DNA of 64,000 nt from Melioribacteraceae bacterium (GCA_030584085.1 CP129490.1:1149511-1213510); one strand, 5' to 3'. Counted from the stretch's first letter, positions 8,433 to 17,807 are shown. The notes: generated from the letters alone by a model not told the origin. Translations and numbers: made by a program.

Positions 8433-9671
8433 TTAGGTAAATGAATAATTTTTGGGAATAACCACAATACCGGTTTCCGTGACAGTAAATCGTTTTTTAT
8501 CTTGATCAGGATCAAATCCTATTTCAAATCCTTCCGGAACATGAACATTTTTATCGATTATTGCTCTTCTGATTCTGGCATGTCTTCCAATATTTACATT
8601 ATCCATTATTATTGAATCAGTGACATAGGAATAACTATTCACTCTAACATTCGGACCTAGAATTGATCTTTCTACAAGTCCGCCGGAGATAATTGTTCCA
8701 TCAGTAACCAAAGAATTAAATGCACGTCCAACTCTTTCACCTTCGTGAGAAAGTGTTTTTGCCGGTGGCAGTTGAACTTGTCTTGTTCTCAATGGCCAAT
8801 GGGCATCATACAAATTGAAATGCGGACTAACATTTATCAAATCCATTGCTGCCGCATAATAACTATCTAATGTACCTACATCCACCCAATACGGATCATC
8901 TTTTCTGTTTTCATCAATGAAGCGATATGAATACACATCAAAATTATTTTTTATCATATAAGGAATAACATGTTTGCCGAAATCATTACTCTCAATTTTT
9001 TCATCGTGCATTTTGCGAAGAACATCCTTTAACACTTTTGCGTTAAAAATATATATTCCCATATTAACAAAAGAATAACCGGCTCTATCTGGACTTTCCG
9101 GTGGATTCTTTGGTTTTTCAACAAATGATTTTACTTTATAATTTTTATCGATTTCTAAAATCCCAAACCGGGAAGCTTGATCTTTAGGCGTATAAATACT
9201 AGCGATTGAAAGTGCTGCTTTTTTTTCATTATGATATTGCAGCATTTTCATGTAGTCCATTTTGTAAATATGATCACCGGAAAGAAGTAAAACCCAATTA
9301 TAATCTTGTTCTCTTATCAAATTGAGATTTTGTAAAATTGCATTTGAGGTACCAGTATACCAATTGTTACTAATCTTCTGCTGAGGTGGAATAGAAAATA
9401 TAAATTCACCAAGTTCATAATTGAAAATATTCCAGGCCTCATAGATGTGCTGATTTAGTGAATCCGACTTGTACTGAGTGAGGAGATAAATTTTACGTAA
9501 ACCTGAATTCAAACAATTAGAAAGTGCAAAATCAATTATTCGATACTTGCCGCCAAATGGAACCGATGGTTTTGTCCGATGAAGTGTGAGGGGAACTAAT
9601 CTTTCGCCTTGACCACCGGCGAGGATCATTGTCAATGTTGATCTTAATAAACTTGAACCGGTAAATGACAT
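8433..9671 (-). CDS. glgC: Glucose-1-phosphate adenylyltransferase
   Basis: 412 residues, the usual size of bacterial ADP-glucose pyrophosphorylase, which makes ADP-glucose from ATP and glucose-1-phosphate for glycogen synthesis. The nucleotidyltransferase signature 'MILAGGQGERL' starts at residue 16, followed by 'RTKPSVPFGGKYRIIDF'. 'GDHIYKMDY' near 132 binds substrate, and a hexapeptide-repeat beta-helix forms the C-terminus (SILGPNVRVNSYSYV; NVNIGRHARIRRAII). Its own terminator lies at 8381-8410. No other glycogen gene is adjacent. It is transcribed divergently from lpxH. Confidence 0.95.
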   Translation of the reverse strand: MSFTGSSLLRSTLTMILAGGQGERLVPLTLHRTKPSVPFGGKYRIIDFALSNCLNSGLRKIYLLTQYKSDSLNQHIYEAWNIFNYELGEFIFSIPPQQKISNNWYTGTSNAILQNLNLIREQDYNWVLLLSGDHIYKMDYMKMLQYHNEKKAALSIASIYTPKDQASRFGILEIDKNYKVKSFVEKPKNPPESPDRAGYSFVNMGIYIFNAKVLKDVLRKMHDEKIESNDFGKHVIPYMIKNNFDVYSYRFIDENRKDDPYWVDVGTLDSYYAAAMDLINVSPHFNLYDAHWPLRTRQVQLPPAKTLSHEGERVGRAFNSLVTDGTIISGGLVERSILGPNVRVNSYSYVTDSIIMDNVNIGRHARIRRAIIDKNVHVPEGFEIGFDPDQDKKRFTVTETGIVVIPKNYSFT

Positions 9672-9697
9672 ATCGATGTCTCTTCTTTTTTATTGTT

Positions 9698-9728
9698 GAA
9701 TATATAGAATTCGTATTTATTTGGCAAA
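9698..9728 (-). promoter_or_regulatory. Candidate promoter for glgC
   Basis: Read on the minus strand: TTTG (complement of 9725-9728), an 18-base spacer, then TATATATTC (complement of 9698-9706), placed 27-57 bases upstream of the glgC start. The distal element and near-consensus spacing resemble the Bacteroidota TTTG/TAnnTTTG arrangement, but the proximal box is weak. Confidence 0.25.
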
Positions 9729-9820
9729 GAAACAAATTGTTAAATTATTGGCATGGTTTATAAGCACTTTATCACCAAATAAAATTCCATATTATTTTGA
9801 GATAATCATTAAATTAATAA

Positions 9821-10564
9821 TTGAATAAATATCGATTAAGATTGAATAAAACTTACTTTTTTATTTCCGATATACACTTGGGTCTTCAATCTCCGGAGGT
9901 TGAAAAACAAAAGGAGAGTAGATTAGTCGATTTTCTAAAGTTTGCTGAGGAAAATTGCGATGAACTTATAATTCTTGGTGATCTGTTTGATTATTGGTTT
10001 GAATATAGACGGGTGATACAAAAGGGATTTTTCAAAACATTGGCGGCGTTGGAAAATCTTTCTCAAAAGGGAATTGCAATTCATTATATAATTGGGAACC
10101 ATGATTTTCTTCATAGAGATTTTTTTGAAAAAGAAATTGGCGCAACTCTTTACTTTGATCCGGTTGAACTGACTCTAAATAATAAAAGATTTTATCTAGG
10201 ACATGGCGACGGATTAATCAGAAATGATACCGGTTATAAAATTTTAAAGAAACTTTTACGCAATAAGGTTTTACAATTCCTATTCTCTTTAATTCATCCT
10301 GATCTTGGAATTAAATTGGCAAGTTCAACAAGTAAGAAATCTCGTGATTACACAGCAACAAAGGATTATGGAGAAAGCGATAGCTTGTTTGAAGTTGCAA
10401 AAGAAAAATTAGATGATAACTACGATTATGTAATGTTCGGTCATTCGCACCGTAAAAGATTTGAAAAATATAACAACGGATTTTATGTAAACTTGGGTAC
10501 TTGGTTAAGAGAACCTTGTTACGGTAAATTTCATAACGATAATTTTGAGATAATTGATTGGTAA
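9821..10564 (+). CDS. lpxH: UDP-2,3-diacylglucosamine diphosphatase (lipid A synthesis)
   Basis: A 247-residue calcineurin-like metallophosphoesterase with all LpxH metal-site motifs in order: 'SDIHLG' near residue 17, 'GDLFDYWFE' near 47, 'GNHDFLHRDFF' near 88, 'HGDGLIRND' near 125 and 'GHSHRKRFE' near 208. LpxH hydrolyses UDP-2,3-diacylglucosamine to lipid X at the inner membrane, showing that this organism makes lipid A. The start is TTG at 9821; I see no better in-frame ATG before the first motif. The PBP gene follows 4 bases after the stop. Confidence 0.88.
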   Translation: MNKYRLRLNKTYFFISDIHLGLQSPEVEKQKESRLVDFLKFAEENCDELIILGDLFDYWFEYRRVIQKGFFKTLAALENLSQKGIAIHYIIGNHDFLHRDFFEKEIGATLYFDPVELTLNNKRFYLGHGDGLIRNDTGYKILKKLLRNKVLQFLFSLIHPDLGIKLASSTSKKSRDYTATKDYGESDSLFEVAKEKLDDNYDYVMFGHSHRKRFEKYNNGFYVNLGTWLREPCYGKFHNDNFEIIDW

Positions 10565-10568
10565 TTTT

Positions 10569-12863
10569 ATGTTGAAATCAAAAAAGAAAAACAGTTCTAA
10601 ACCTAATCGGAAAAAAATTATCCTCTCAATTGCCAGTGGATTTTTTGTAATATTCCTAATAGCAGCTTTCATATTCTTTGATTATGTAGTCTCCGGACTT
10701 CCTTCGCTCGAACAATTAGAAAATCCTAAACCACAATTAGCCAGTAATGTTTACAGCGCTGATGGTGAATTGATCGGTCAATACTTCAGACAAAATAGGA
10801 TTGAAGTCAGCATAAAAGATATACCACAAGATTTTATAAATGCACTTGTTGCTACAGAAGATAGAAAGTTTTTCGATCACTGGGGTGTTGATCTTGAAAG
10901 ATTGTTTAAGGCAATGGTTAAGACAATATTTCTTGGCAGAAGAGAAGGTGCTTCAACAATAACACAACAGTTAACAAAAAATTTATACAGTTTTTGGAGC
11001 GGTACAGAATCAGATTTTGATGTAATAGTTCGGAAGGTCAGAGAGTGGATAACTTCTGTTCAGATTGAAAGCAATTATACAAAGGATGAAATACTGGAAA
11101 TGTATTTCAACATTTCGTATTTCGGTAGGGGAGCATACGGAGTTGAAATGGCTTCGCGTACATACTTTGGTAAAGGCATGAATGAACTTACATTAAGTGA
11201 AATGTCAGTCTTGGTTGCAATGTTGAAATCTCCGGTTTTGTATGATCCGGTAAAACGATATAATAATTCAATACAACGCCGAAATCTGGTTCTTTACAAT
11301 ATGGTTCAAATGGACTTGCTTGATGAAACAAAGTATCAACAACTAAAAGAAGAACCGATTGTAATAACAAATTATGAAACCGCAGAAGGATTTAAAAGTA
11401 ACTTAGCACCACACTTCGTAGAACATGTAAGAAGACAATTATCCAGAATGGCTGATACTTATGGATTTGATTTGTATGAAGATGGATTAACTATTTATAC
11501 AACCCTTGATTCCGAAATGCAAAAGATTGCGGTAAAAGCCGCACAAACTCATTTAGTTGAATACCAAAAATTATTTGATCAAAGATGGAATTGGGGAAGA
11601 GGAAAAAATAGAGCAACTATTAATGATCTGCTTGGTAAAGCAATTAGAAACCGGACTGATTATATAAATGCTCAAACCCAAGAAGAGAAAAATGAAATTT
11701 TTCAAAACCTGATTAAAAATGTCGCATTTGTTGATTCAGTTCAAAAAGTCTGGCAAACAATTGAAGTTGGCTTTGTTGCAATGGATGTAGCAAGCGGTGA
11801 AATAAAAGCAATGGTTGGGGGACGTGATCAAGATTTCAAATATGGATTAAATCATATTACTCAAATCAAACGACAACCCGGTTCTGCTTTCAAACCGATT
11901 ATTTACACGGTTGCATTGGATAATGGTCTATACCCGGCTTACCCGATCCTAAATCAACCTTTTGATTATGAAGGGTGGGAACCGCAAAATTTTGATAAAA
12001 GTACATCGGGATTTGTTACTCTTCGTGAAGCCCTCAGAAAATCCTTAAATATTGTTTCCGGAAGATTAATAATTGAAGACCACGTAAAACTGTGGCAAGT
12101 AGGCAGATATGCCGACAGAATGGGGATCAAAAGTAAATTGGATTTATATCCTGCTATTTCACTCGGTGCTTCTGAAGTCACTCCACTAGAGCTTACTGCA
12201 GCATTTGCAACAATAGCCAATCATGGAATTTATAATGAACCGATATCTATTTTGAGAATAGAAGATAAAGATGGTATTCTTATTGATAACTTTTCATCAG
12301 AAGCAAGAGAAGCAATTCCTGAGGAAACTGCATATATAATGACAGATATGATGAAAACTGTAATGGATGCCGGAACCGGTGCTGCTGTTAGAACACGATA
12401 CGGATTTAATAGACCCGCCGGTGGAAAAACCGGTACAACTCAAGAATTTGCCGATGCATGGTTTGTCGGTTTTACTGCTCAATTAGCAGCCGGAGTTTGG
12501 GTAGGATTTGATGACAGACGAGTTACGTTTACCGGAAATTACGGGCAAGGTTCGCAAGCCGCTCTTCCTATCTGGGGTTTATTTATGAAGGAAGTATATG
12601 ACAAATTTGATTTTCCTGTAGTTGATTTTGAACCGCCTGCCGGTGGAAACGTAACAACTATTAATTTTTGTGCTGAATCAATTTACGAACTCGGTGATCC
12701 GAGAATTTATTCATCTGATTGTAATTCCGGAATTTATACTGATATCATTAAGTTGAAAGATATTCCCCCAATGTTTAATGCTCAGCGTGATACTGCGATT
12801 AAAATATTCGATAAATATTTAGCACCGGATAGTAATGCACACGAAGCAGTTGAAATAGAGTAG
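10569..12863 (+). CDS. Class A penicillin-binding protein (PBP1A-type)
   Basis: A bifunctional peptidoglycan glycosyltransferase/transpeptidase. An N-terminal membrane anchor (IASGFFVIFLIAAFIFF) precedes the GT51 domain with 'ATEDRKFFDHWG', 'EGASTITQQLTKNLY' and 'EILEMYFNISYFGRG'. The transpeptidase domain carries the SxxK serine in 'QPGSAFKPI', the SxN motif in 'RKSLNIVSG' and the KTG motif in 'GGKTGTTQEF'. I chose the ATG at 10569, giving 764 residues, over an upstream TTG at 10554 that would overlap lpxH, because ATG sits 4 bases after the lpxH stop and gives a normal basic N-terminus. It polymerises and crosslinks murein in the periplasm. Confidence 0.94.
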   Translation: MLKSKKKNSSKPNRKKIILSIASGFFVIFLIAAFIFFDYVVSGLPSLEQLENPKPQLASNVYSADGELIGQYFRQNRIEVSIKDIPQDFINALVATEDRKFFDHWGVDLERLFKAMVKTIFLGRREGASTITQQLTKNLYSFWSGTESDFDVIVRKVREWITSVQIESNYTKDEILEMYFNISYFGRGAYGVEMASRTYFGKGMNELTLSEMSVLVAMLKSPVLYDPVKRYNNSIQRRNLVLYNMVQMDLLDETKYQQLKEEPIVITNYETAEGFKSNLAPHFVEHVRRQLSRMADTYGFDLYEDGLTIYTTLDSEMQKIAVKAAQTHLVEYQKLFDQRWNWGRGKNRATINDLLGKAIRNRTDYINAQTQEEKNEIFQNLIKNVAFVDSVQKVWQTIEVGFVAMDVASGEIKAMVGGRDQDFKYGLNHITQIKRQPGSAFKPIIYTVALDNGLYPAYPILNQPFDYEGWEPQNFDKSTSGFVTLREALRKSLNIVSGRLIIEDHVKLWQVGRYADRMGIKSKLDLYPAISLGASEVTPLELTAAFATIANHGIYNEPISILRIEDKDGILIDNFSSEAREAIPEETAYIMTDMMKTVMDAGTGAAVRTRYGFNRPAGGKTGTTQEFADAWFVGFTAQLAAGVWVGFDDRRVTFTGNYGQGSQAALPIWGLFMKEVYDKFDFPVVDFEPPAGGNVTTINFCAESIYELGDPRIYSSDCNSGIYTDIIKLKDIPPMFNAQRDTAIKIFDKYLAPDSNAHEAVEIE

Positions 12864-12904
12864 TAGAATAAATCGTAAGATTGTATTTTGATTTGTACAA
12901 TTTT

Positions 12905-12988
12905 GCCCGGATGGCGGAATTGGTAGACGCGCTAGGTTCAGGGTCTAGTTGGTATTAACCAGTGCAGGTTCGAGTCCTGTTCCGGGCA
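12905..12988 (+). tRNA. tRNA-Leu (anticodon CAG)
   Basis: The acceptor stem GCCCGGA (12905-12911) pairs with TCCGGGC (12981-12987), with discriminator A at 12988. The anticodon stem CTAGG/TCTAG encloses loop TTCAGGG, placing CAG at 12939-12941. A long variable arm (GTTGGTATTAACCAG region) and T-loop GGTTCGAGTCC fit a class II leucine tRNA. CCA is not encoded. Confidence 0.96.
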
Positions 12989-13010
12989 CTCTTTCAAAGT
13001 GATTCTTAAT

Positions 13011-13874
13011 ATGACATCTCACGAAAGTGATTCAAAAGTTTATAACATCTCTCAAAGACTTTCATCCGAGCATTATGAAAATTTCCCCGTAGCATCATTC
13101 CTATTTCCAAAGGATTTAAGAAAAGCTGTATCACTTATTTATACATTTGCTAGAACTGCCGACGATATTGCTGACGAAGGAGATTATGCTAGTGAGGAGA
13201 GATTAATTTCGCTTAATAAATATCGCGAAGCTTTTCTTGATGCTCATAAAGGAAATTATCAAAACACATTTTGGAAATTGCTTCACAAAACAATAATTAG
13301 TAGAAATCTAAATCCAATTCATTTTACAAAATTGTTAGATGCATTTGAACAAGATCTTTTTAAAAAAGAATACAATTCTTTTGATGAAGTATTAGCTTAT
13401 TGCGAAAACTCGGCAAATCCGGTTGGAAGAATTATTCTTGAACTTTATGAAATTCGCGATGAACATGTAAATATATTATCCGACAAAATTTGTACTGCGC
13501 TCCAGTTGACTAACTTTTGGCAGGATGTAAAAATAGATCTTAAAAAAAATAGAGTTTATATTCCGCTCGAAGATTTTGAAAAATTCAATATCGATAAATC
13601 TTTGTTATTCTCAGAACAATCCACTAAAGAATTACGTCAAATAGTTAAATTTGAGGCAGATAGAACAATTAAACTTTTTGTAGAAGGGTCGGAAATACTA
13701 AGATATCTTCCGTTCAGATTGAAATTCCAAATTAAGTGGACTATAAATGGCGGAATGAAAATCCTTCATAAAATCAAAAAAAATAATTACGATGTTCTGA
13801 ATTTTAGACCAACTCTCAAAAAAATCGATTATATTATTGCACTATTTCAACCGGTTAAGAAAAATGTTAAATGA
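13011..13874 (+). CDS. hpnC: Squalene/phytoene synthase family, HpnC type
   Basis: A trans-isoprenyl diphosphate synthase-like protein of 287 residues. The first aspartate motif appears as 'ARTADDIADEG' and the second region as 'LTNFWQDVKIDLKKNRVYIP'. The HpnC hallmark 'HYENFPVASFLFPK' lies near the N-terminus. In the HpnCDE route HpnC converts presqualene diphosphate to hydroxysqualene. I chose ATG at 13011 rather than an in-frame GTG at 12999. It overlaps hpnD by 11 bases, and the order hpnC-hpnD-hpnE matches known squalene loci. The HpnC versus HpnD split rests on motif resemblance and order. Confidence 0.85.
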   Translation: MTSHESDSKVYNISQRLSSEHYENFPVASFLFPKDLRKAVSLIYTFARTADDIADEGDYASEERLISLNKYREAFLDAHKGNYQNTFWKLLHKTIISRNLNPIHFTKLLDAFEQDLFKKEYNSFDEVLAYCENSANPVGRIILELYEIRDEHVNILSDKICTALQLTNFWQDVKIDLKKNRVYIPLEDFEKFNIDKSLLFSEQSTKELRQIVKFEADRTIKLFVEGSEILRYLPFRLKFQIKWTINGGMKILHKIKKNNYDVLNFRPTLKKIDYIIALFQPVKKNVK

Positions 13875-14706
13875 TTCGAAAAAAATATCAAAGGAAAGCA
13901 AGAGCAGTTTCTACTATGCATTTAGCTTATTGCCTGCTGAGAAGCGTGATGCAATGAACGATATTTATGCATTTTGCAGATATACCGATGACATCGTTGA
14001 TAATCAAAATTTACCGGATGAAGTTAAATTTGAAAACCTGCGTAAATGGAGACTTGAACTTGAGAAAGCATTAAAGTTTAATTCACAATTTCCGTTGTTA
14101 AATAAAGTTTCAAAAAGTATACAAACATTCAACATTCCTTTGGAACCGTTCTTTGATCTTATTCGCGGGATGGAAATGGATCTGCAGTATAAACGGTATT
14201 TTAGTTTTAACGATTTACAAACTTACTGTTACCGGGTAGCATCAACCGTCGGGTTAATGTGTATTGAAATTTTTGGTTATAAGAATCCATGCGTAAAAAA
14301 TTATGCTGTCAATCTTGGTATGGCGTTACAGCTAACAAATATTTTACGCGATGTTAAGATTGATGCAGAATGTGGAAGAATATATTTACCGAAAGAAGAT
14401 ATGGATCGTTTCAATTATTCAGAAAAAGAATTAATGGACAACGTATATAATGACAATTTTGTTTTATTGATGAGATACGAAGCAGCTAAAGCAAGAAAGT
14501 ATTTTGAAGAAGCGAACAAGAATTTGCGTTTTGAAGATAAGCCTTCTCTATTTGCAGCAAGAGCAATGCAGCATATTTATTTTAGACTTTTAACTAAGCT
14601 GGAAGCGGAAAATTTTAATGTTTTTGAAAAGAAAATAAAAGTATCCAAATTTGATAAAGTAGCTTTAGCTTTAGGTGTGTGGGTCAAATATAAATTAGTT
14701 TATTGA
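13864..14706 (+). CDS. hpnD: Presqualene diphosphate synthase, HpnD type
   Basis: A 280-residue squalene/phytoene synthase-family protein. Motifs are 'SFYYAFSLLPAEKR' near the N-terminus, the first Asp-rich motif 'CRYTDDIVDN', 'YRVASTVGLMC' in the middle and the second Asp-rich motif 'LTNILRDVKIDAECGRIYLP'. HpnD joins two farnesyl diphosphates to presqualene diphosphate. An upstream in-frame TTG at 13837 would extend deep into hpnC, so ATG at 13864 is preferred. Its TGA overlaps the hpnE ATG by one base. Confidence 0.88.
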   Translation: MLNDSKKISKESKSSFYYAFSLLPAEKRDAMNDIYAFCRYTDDIVDNQNLPDEVKFENLRKWRLELEKALKFNSQFPLLNKVSKSIQTFNIPLEPFFDLIRGMEMDLQYKRYFSFNDLQTYCYRVASTVGLMCIEIFGYKNPCVKNYAVNLGMALQLTNILRDVKIDAECGRIYLPKEDMDRFNYSEKELMDNVYNDNFVLLMRYEAAKARKYFEEANKNLRFEDKPSLFAARAMQHIYFRLLTKLEAENFNVFEKKIKVSKFDKVALALGVWVKYKLVY

Positions 14707-16004
14707 TGGCTAAGATCATTGTTGTTGGCGGTGGTTTCGCCGGACTTTCCGCATCTGTTTTTCTCTCCGATAAAGGACACAATGTAAAATTAATTGAAGC
14801 ATCTCCAAAATTAGGCGGCAGAGCCTATTCGTTTGATTATAACATCTATGATACTACTGTCGATAACGGTCAGCATATAATGATGGGATGTTATCTCTTT
14901 ACTTTAGAGTTCTTGGAATTAATAAAATCAACAGATAAAATAGAGATTCAATCCTACCTTAACATCGATTTTGTAGCTAGGGATAAAAAAAAATATCAAC
15001 TGAGTACCGAAGGAGTTACTTATCCTTTCAATATTCTTTCGGCGTTAAAAAATTATGATGCTTTAACGAACTTGGAAAAATTTCAAGTTGTAAAACTGTT
15101 TTTAAAAATTGCAGTATGTAATCCTCTGCATTACAATAATATTTCTACCAAAGAGTTTTTAGCTATGCATCATCAATCGCAAAACTCAATCGATACATTG
15201 TGGGATATAATTCATGTCGGAACAATGAATTGTAAACTTAACGAATCATCGGCGGAAATCTTTCTGCGTATTTTAAAAGAAATATTTTTTACCGTAGATG
15301 AATCAACAAGAATTGTTTTACCCAAGACCGGATTAAGCGAAATTTACATTGATCAGTCTGCCAAATTTTTAACCGAAAGAAATTCATCGATCTCACTTTC
15401 CGAAAAATTAATCAGTATTAATTTTGATAATGATTCATCTATTGCCAGATCAATACTTACAAATCAAAATGCTTATAATGATTTTGATTATTTATTTATC
15501 GCAATTCCACCACATCAGTTAGAGAAGATTCTGAAAGAGAGTAATATAAAATTTGAATTACCTTTTTATGAATATTCATCCATTCTTAATGTCCATTTGT
15601 GGCTTGATCAAAATCCGTTCAGACAAAGTTTTTACGGATTGATAAACTCAAAAATACATTGGCTCTTTAATCATGGAAAGCATATAACCTTAACTACAAG
15701 TTCCGCAGATGAGTTGATTGAATTAAACGATGAAGAGATTATCGATATTATTAAAAAAGAATTAACTAAATATTTTTCTGAATTTCAGACAGTACGAATA
15801 ATTGATAAGTTGATAATAAAAGAGAAGCGTGCAACATTTAAACCGACTATTGATAATTGTAATCAAAGAAAAAAAATTCCCCATAATATAGGTAATATCC
15901 ATTTCGTTGGTGACTGGACAAACACCGGTTTTCCTGCAACAATTGAAGGAGCAGTCAAAAGTTCAGCAATTTCAGTAGATATTTTATCTGAAAATCTTAA
16001 ATAA
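14706..16004 (+). CDS. hpnE: Hydroxysqualene dehydroxylase, HpnE type (FAD amine-oxidase fold)
   Basis: 432 residues with a Rossmann FAD-binding motif at the extreme N-terminus (IIVVGGGFAGLSAS) and 'LIEASPKLGGRAYS'. 'DNGQHIMMGCY' is typical of HpnE, and the C-terminal FAD motif is 'HFVGDWTNTGFPATIEGAV'. HpnE reduces hydroxysqualene to squalene, completing the HpnCDE pathway. An in-frame TTG lies immediately upstream at 14703, but ATG 14706 gives a one-base overlap with hpnD. No squalene-hopene cyclase gene follows in this window. Confidence 0.88.
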   Translation: MAKIIVVGGGFAGLSASVFLSDKGHNVKLIEASPKLGGRAYSFDYNIYDTTVDNGQHIMMGCYLFTLEFLELIKSTDKIEIQSYLNIDFVARDKKKYQLSTEGVTYPFNILSALKNYDALTNLEKFQVVKLFLKIAVCNPLHYNNISTKEFLAMHHQSQNSIDTLWDIIHVGTMNCKLNESSAEIFLRILKEIFFTVDESTRIVLPKTGLSEIYIDQSAKFLTERNSSISLSEKLISINFDNDSSIARSILTNQNAYNDFDYLFIAIPPHQLEKILKESNIKFELPFYEYSSILNVHLWLDQNPFRQSFYGLINSKIHWLFNHGKHITLTTSSADELIELNDEEIIDIIKKELTKYFSEFQTVRIIDKLIIKEKRATFKPTIDNCNQRKKIPHNIGNIHFVGDWTNTGFPATIEGAVKSSAISVDILSENLK

Positions 16005-16108
16005 ATCTGAAAAAAAGAGATTTTGATCTTGATTGTTTGTAAATTTTCTTAATACTTTAAAACACCAAGAAAAATATTTTATTAGATGAGATCCGGAAGG
16101 AGGATTGA

Positions 16109-17413
16109 ATGTCGCAAATTAAAGAAAAACTAATTCAAAAAATTGAGGAATGGCGCCCGCGTACTACAAAGTTGTTGAAAGAGTATGGTGATGTTAAGAT
16201 TGGTGAAGTCACAATCGCTCAAGCTATTGGAGGTATGCGCGGAGTTAAAAGTTTAGTTACTGACATTTCCTATCTTGATCCTATGGAGGGAATTCGATTT
16301 AGAGGTTACACAATTCCTGAAGTTTTAGCGGCACTTCCTAAACCTCAAGGTTGTGAAATGCCTTATGTTGAAGGACATATCTATTTATTGTTAACCGGCG
16401 AAATTCCTACCGAAGAAGAAATTGCTGATTTCACGGTTGACTTCAACAAAAGAAAAGGTGCACCGCAATATGTGTTTGATATAATTAATGCAATGCCTAA
16501 AGATACTCATCCGATGACGATGTTTTCTGCTGCAGTTCTTGCTATGCAGCGTGAATCAATATTTGCGAAAAAGTATCACGAAGGAATGCATAAGAATGAT
16601 TATTGGGACCCAACATATGAGGACTCAATGAACCTTCTTGCTAAACTTCCGCAAATTGCCGCATATATTTATCGATACAAATATAAAAATGGTGATATTA
16701 TTCCCGTTGATTTAAGTTTAGACTTGGGCGGAAACTTTGCTCATATGATGGGCGTTGATAAACCTTACGATGACATATCAAGATTATATTTTATTCTGCA
16801 TAGTGATCATGAAAGCGGAAATGTAAGCGCTCATACCGGTCATTTAGTGTCTAGTGCATTATCCGATGTGTATTATTCAATCTCTGCAATGACAAACGGT
16901 TTAGCCGGCCCATTGCATGGTTTAGCAAATCAAGAAGTTTTAATTTGGTTGCAAGATGTGATGAAAAAAGTTGGAAGTGATAATCCAACAAAGGAACAAA
17001 TCAAACAGTTTGTTTGGGACACGTTAAAGTCGGGACAAGTTATTCCCGGATACGGACATGCTGTCCTAAGAAAAACTGATCCAAGATATACAGCACAAAG
17101 AGATTTCTGTCTAAAATATTTACCGGACGATCCAATATTTAAATATGTTAGTTTATTATATGAAGTTGTTCCGGATATTCTAGTTGAACAAGGAAAAGCA
17201 AAAAATCCTTGGCCTAATGTTGATGCTCAATCCGGTGTAATTCAATGGCATTACGGTGTAAGGGAATATGATTTCTATACTGTTATGTTCTCTGTTGGTA
17301 GAGCAATTGGTGTTACCGCAAATATTATCTGGGCACGCGCTCTCGGTTATCCAATTGAAAGACCAAAATCATTAACAACTAAAATGTTGGAAGACGCTGC
17401 GGGTATTAAATAG
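16109..17413 (+). CDS. Citrate synthase, eukaryotic (mitochondrial)-like type
   Basis: 434 residues, condensing acetyl-CoA and oxaloacetate to citrate. The N-terminus, with 'GGMRGVKSLVTDISYLDP' and 'GIRFRGYTIPE', and the active-site blocks 'LAGPLHGLANQEVL' and 'VIPGYGHAVLRKTDPRY' resemble mitochondrial citrate synthases and the bacterial relatives known from Geobacter-like organisms, rather than the usual GltA. It has one of the clearest ribosome-binding sites of the window, GGAAGGAGG at 16095-16103, six bases before the ATG. It is probably a single-gene transcript ending at 17435-17470. The call of citrate synthase is firm; the subtype is from pattern memory. Confidence 0.93.
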   Translation: MSQIKEKLIQKIEEWRPRTTKLLKEYGDVKIGEVTIAQAIGGMRGVKSLVTDISYLDPMEGIRFRGYTIPEVLAALPKPQGCEMPYVEGHIYLLLTGEIPTEEEIADFTVDFNKRKGAPQYVFDIINAMPKDTHPMTMFSAAVLAMQRESIFAKKYHEGMHKNDYWDPTYEDSMNLLAKLPQIAAYIYRYKYKNGDIIPVDLSLDLGGNFAHMMGVDKPYDDISRLYFILHSDHESGNVSAHTGHLVSSALSDVYYSISAMTNGLAGPLHGLANQEVLIWLQDVMKKVGSDNPTKEQIKQFVWDTLKSGQVIPGYGHAVLRKTDPRYTAQRDFCLKYLPDDPIFKYVSLLYEVVPDILVEQGKAKNPWPNVDAQSGVIQWHYGVREYDFYTVMFSVGRAIGVTANIIWARALGYPIERPKSLTTKMLEDAAGIK

Positions 17414-17434
17414 TATTATTTAGTATTTACAATT

Positions 17435-17470
17435 AAAGCTGACTAAATATTAGTCAGCTTTATTATTATT
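17435..17470 (+). terminator. Rho-independent terminator of citrate synthase gene
   Basis: An 11-bp perfect stem, AAAGCTGACTA (17435-17445) with TAGTCAGCTTT (17451-17461) and a 5-base loop, followed by a T-rich tract TATTATTATT. It is located 22 bases after the stop codon. Confidence 0.85.
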
Positions 17471-17770
17471 ATTATCTTTCATAACCTTATAATTTTGATT
17501 TTTCCCAAAACTATCCTTAACCGTTTAATCCGATGGCTATTATGAGCTAAACTTCCTACTTAAGGTAAAGTCAATCTAAAAATATATAATATTCTTGGTC
17601 AGTAAGTTACAGAATTGGTTAACTAAACTATGAAGCCAGACAAACATAAAGTAACCTGGATTGAAGTAATTTACACAAGGGGTATGTCTGTTAAGTAATT
17701 TCTGAAAGTGTTACTGGGGGGAGAAATGTTGTTCGGAAGAAAATGATGGTGGTTAAGCAACTTCATAAAA
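17471..17770. other. Long intergenic region with no assignable gene
   Basis: About 300 bases with no convincing protein gene. A 22-codon ORF starts at ATG 17630 and ends at TAA 17698. A G-rich SD-like run (GGGGGGAG, about 17715-17722) precedes a 6-codon ORF. Short complementary segments exist (TATGAAG at about 17629-17635 with CTTCATA at 17761-17767; CCAG/CTGG around 17635-17658), so a structured RNA is possible but I recognise no known family. GGTTAAGCAAC (17750-17760) recurs inverted at 17857-17867 inside the neighbouring small gene. Confidence 0.35.
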
Positions 17771-17807
17771 CAATAAACCAAGTTTCTTTAAGAAACTTGG
17801 TTTATTG
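17771..17807 (-). terminator. Terminator of the small minus-strand gene (possibly bidirectional)
   Basis: A perfect 18-bp inverted repeat: CAATAAACCAAGTTTCTT (17771-17788) and its reverse complement (17790-17807). On the minus strand it is followed by TTTTATG, a U-run directly downstream of the stop of the gene at 17813-18043. On the plus strand the trailing sequence is less T-rich. Confidence 0.75.

Noticed and set aside
10554-10568. TTG start for the class A PBP
   Set aside because: It overlaps lpxH and precedes a normal ATG (10569) placed 4 bases after the lpxH stop; the ATG gives a typical N-terminus.
17630-17698. 22-codon ORF in the citrate synthase-lepB gap
   Set aside because: No SD, no recognisable sequence and too short to support; kept only as part of the intergenic description.
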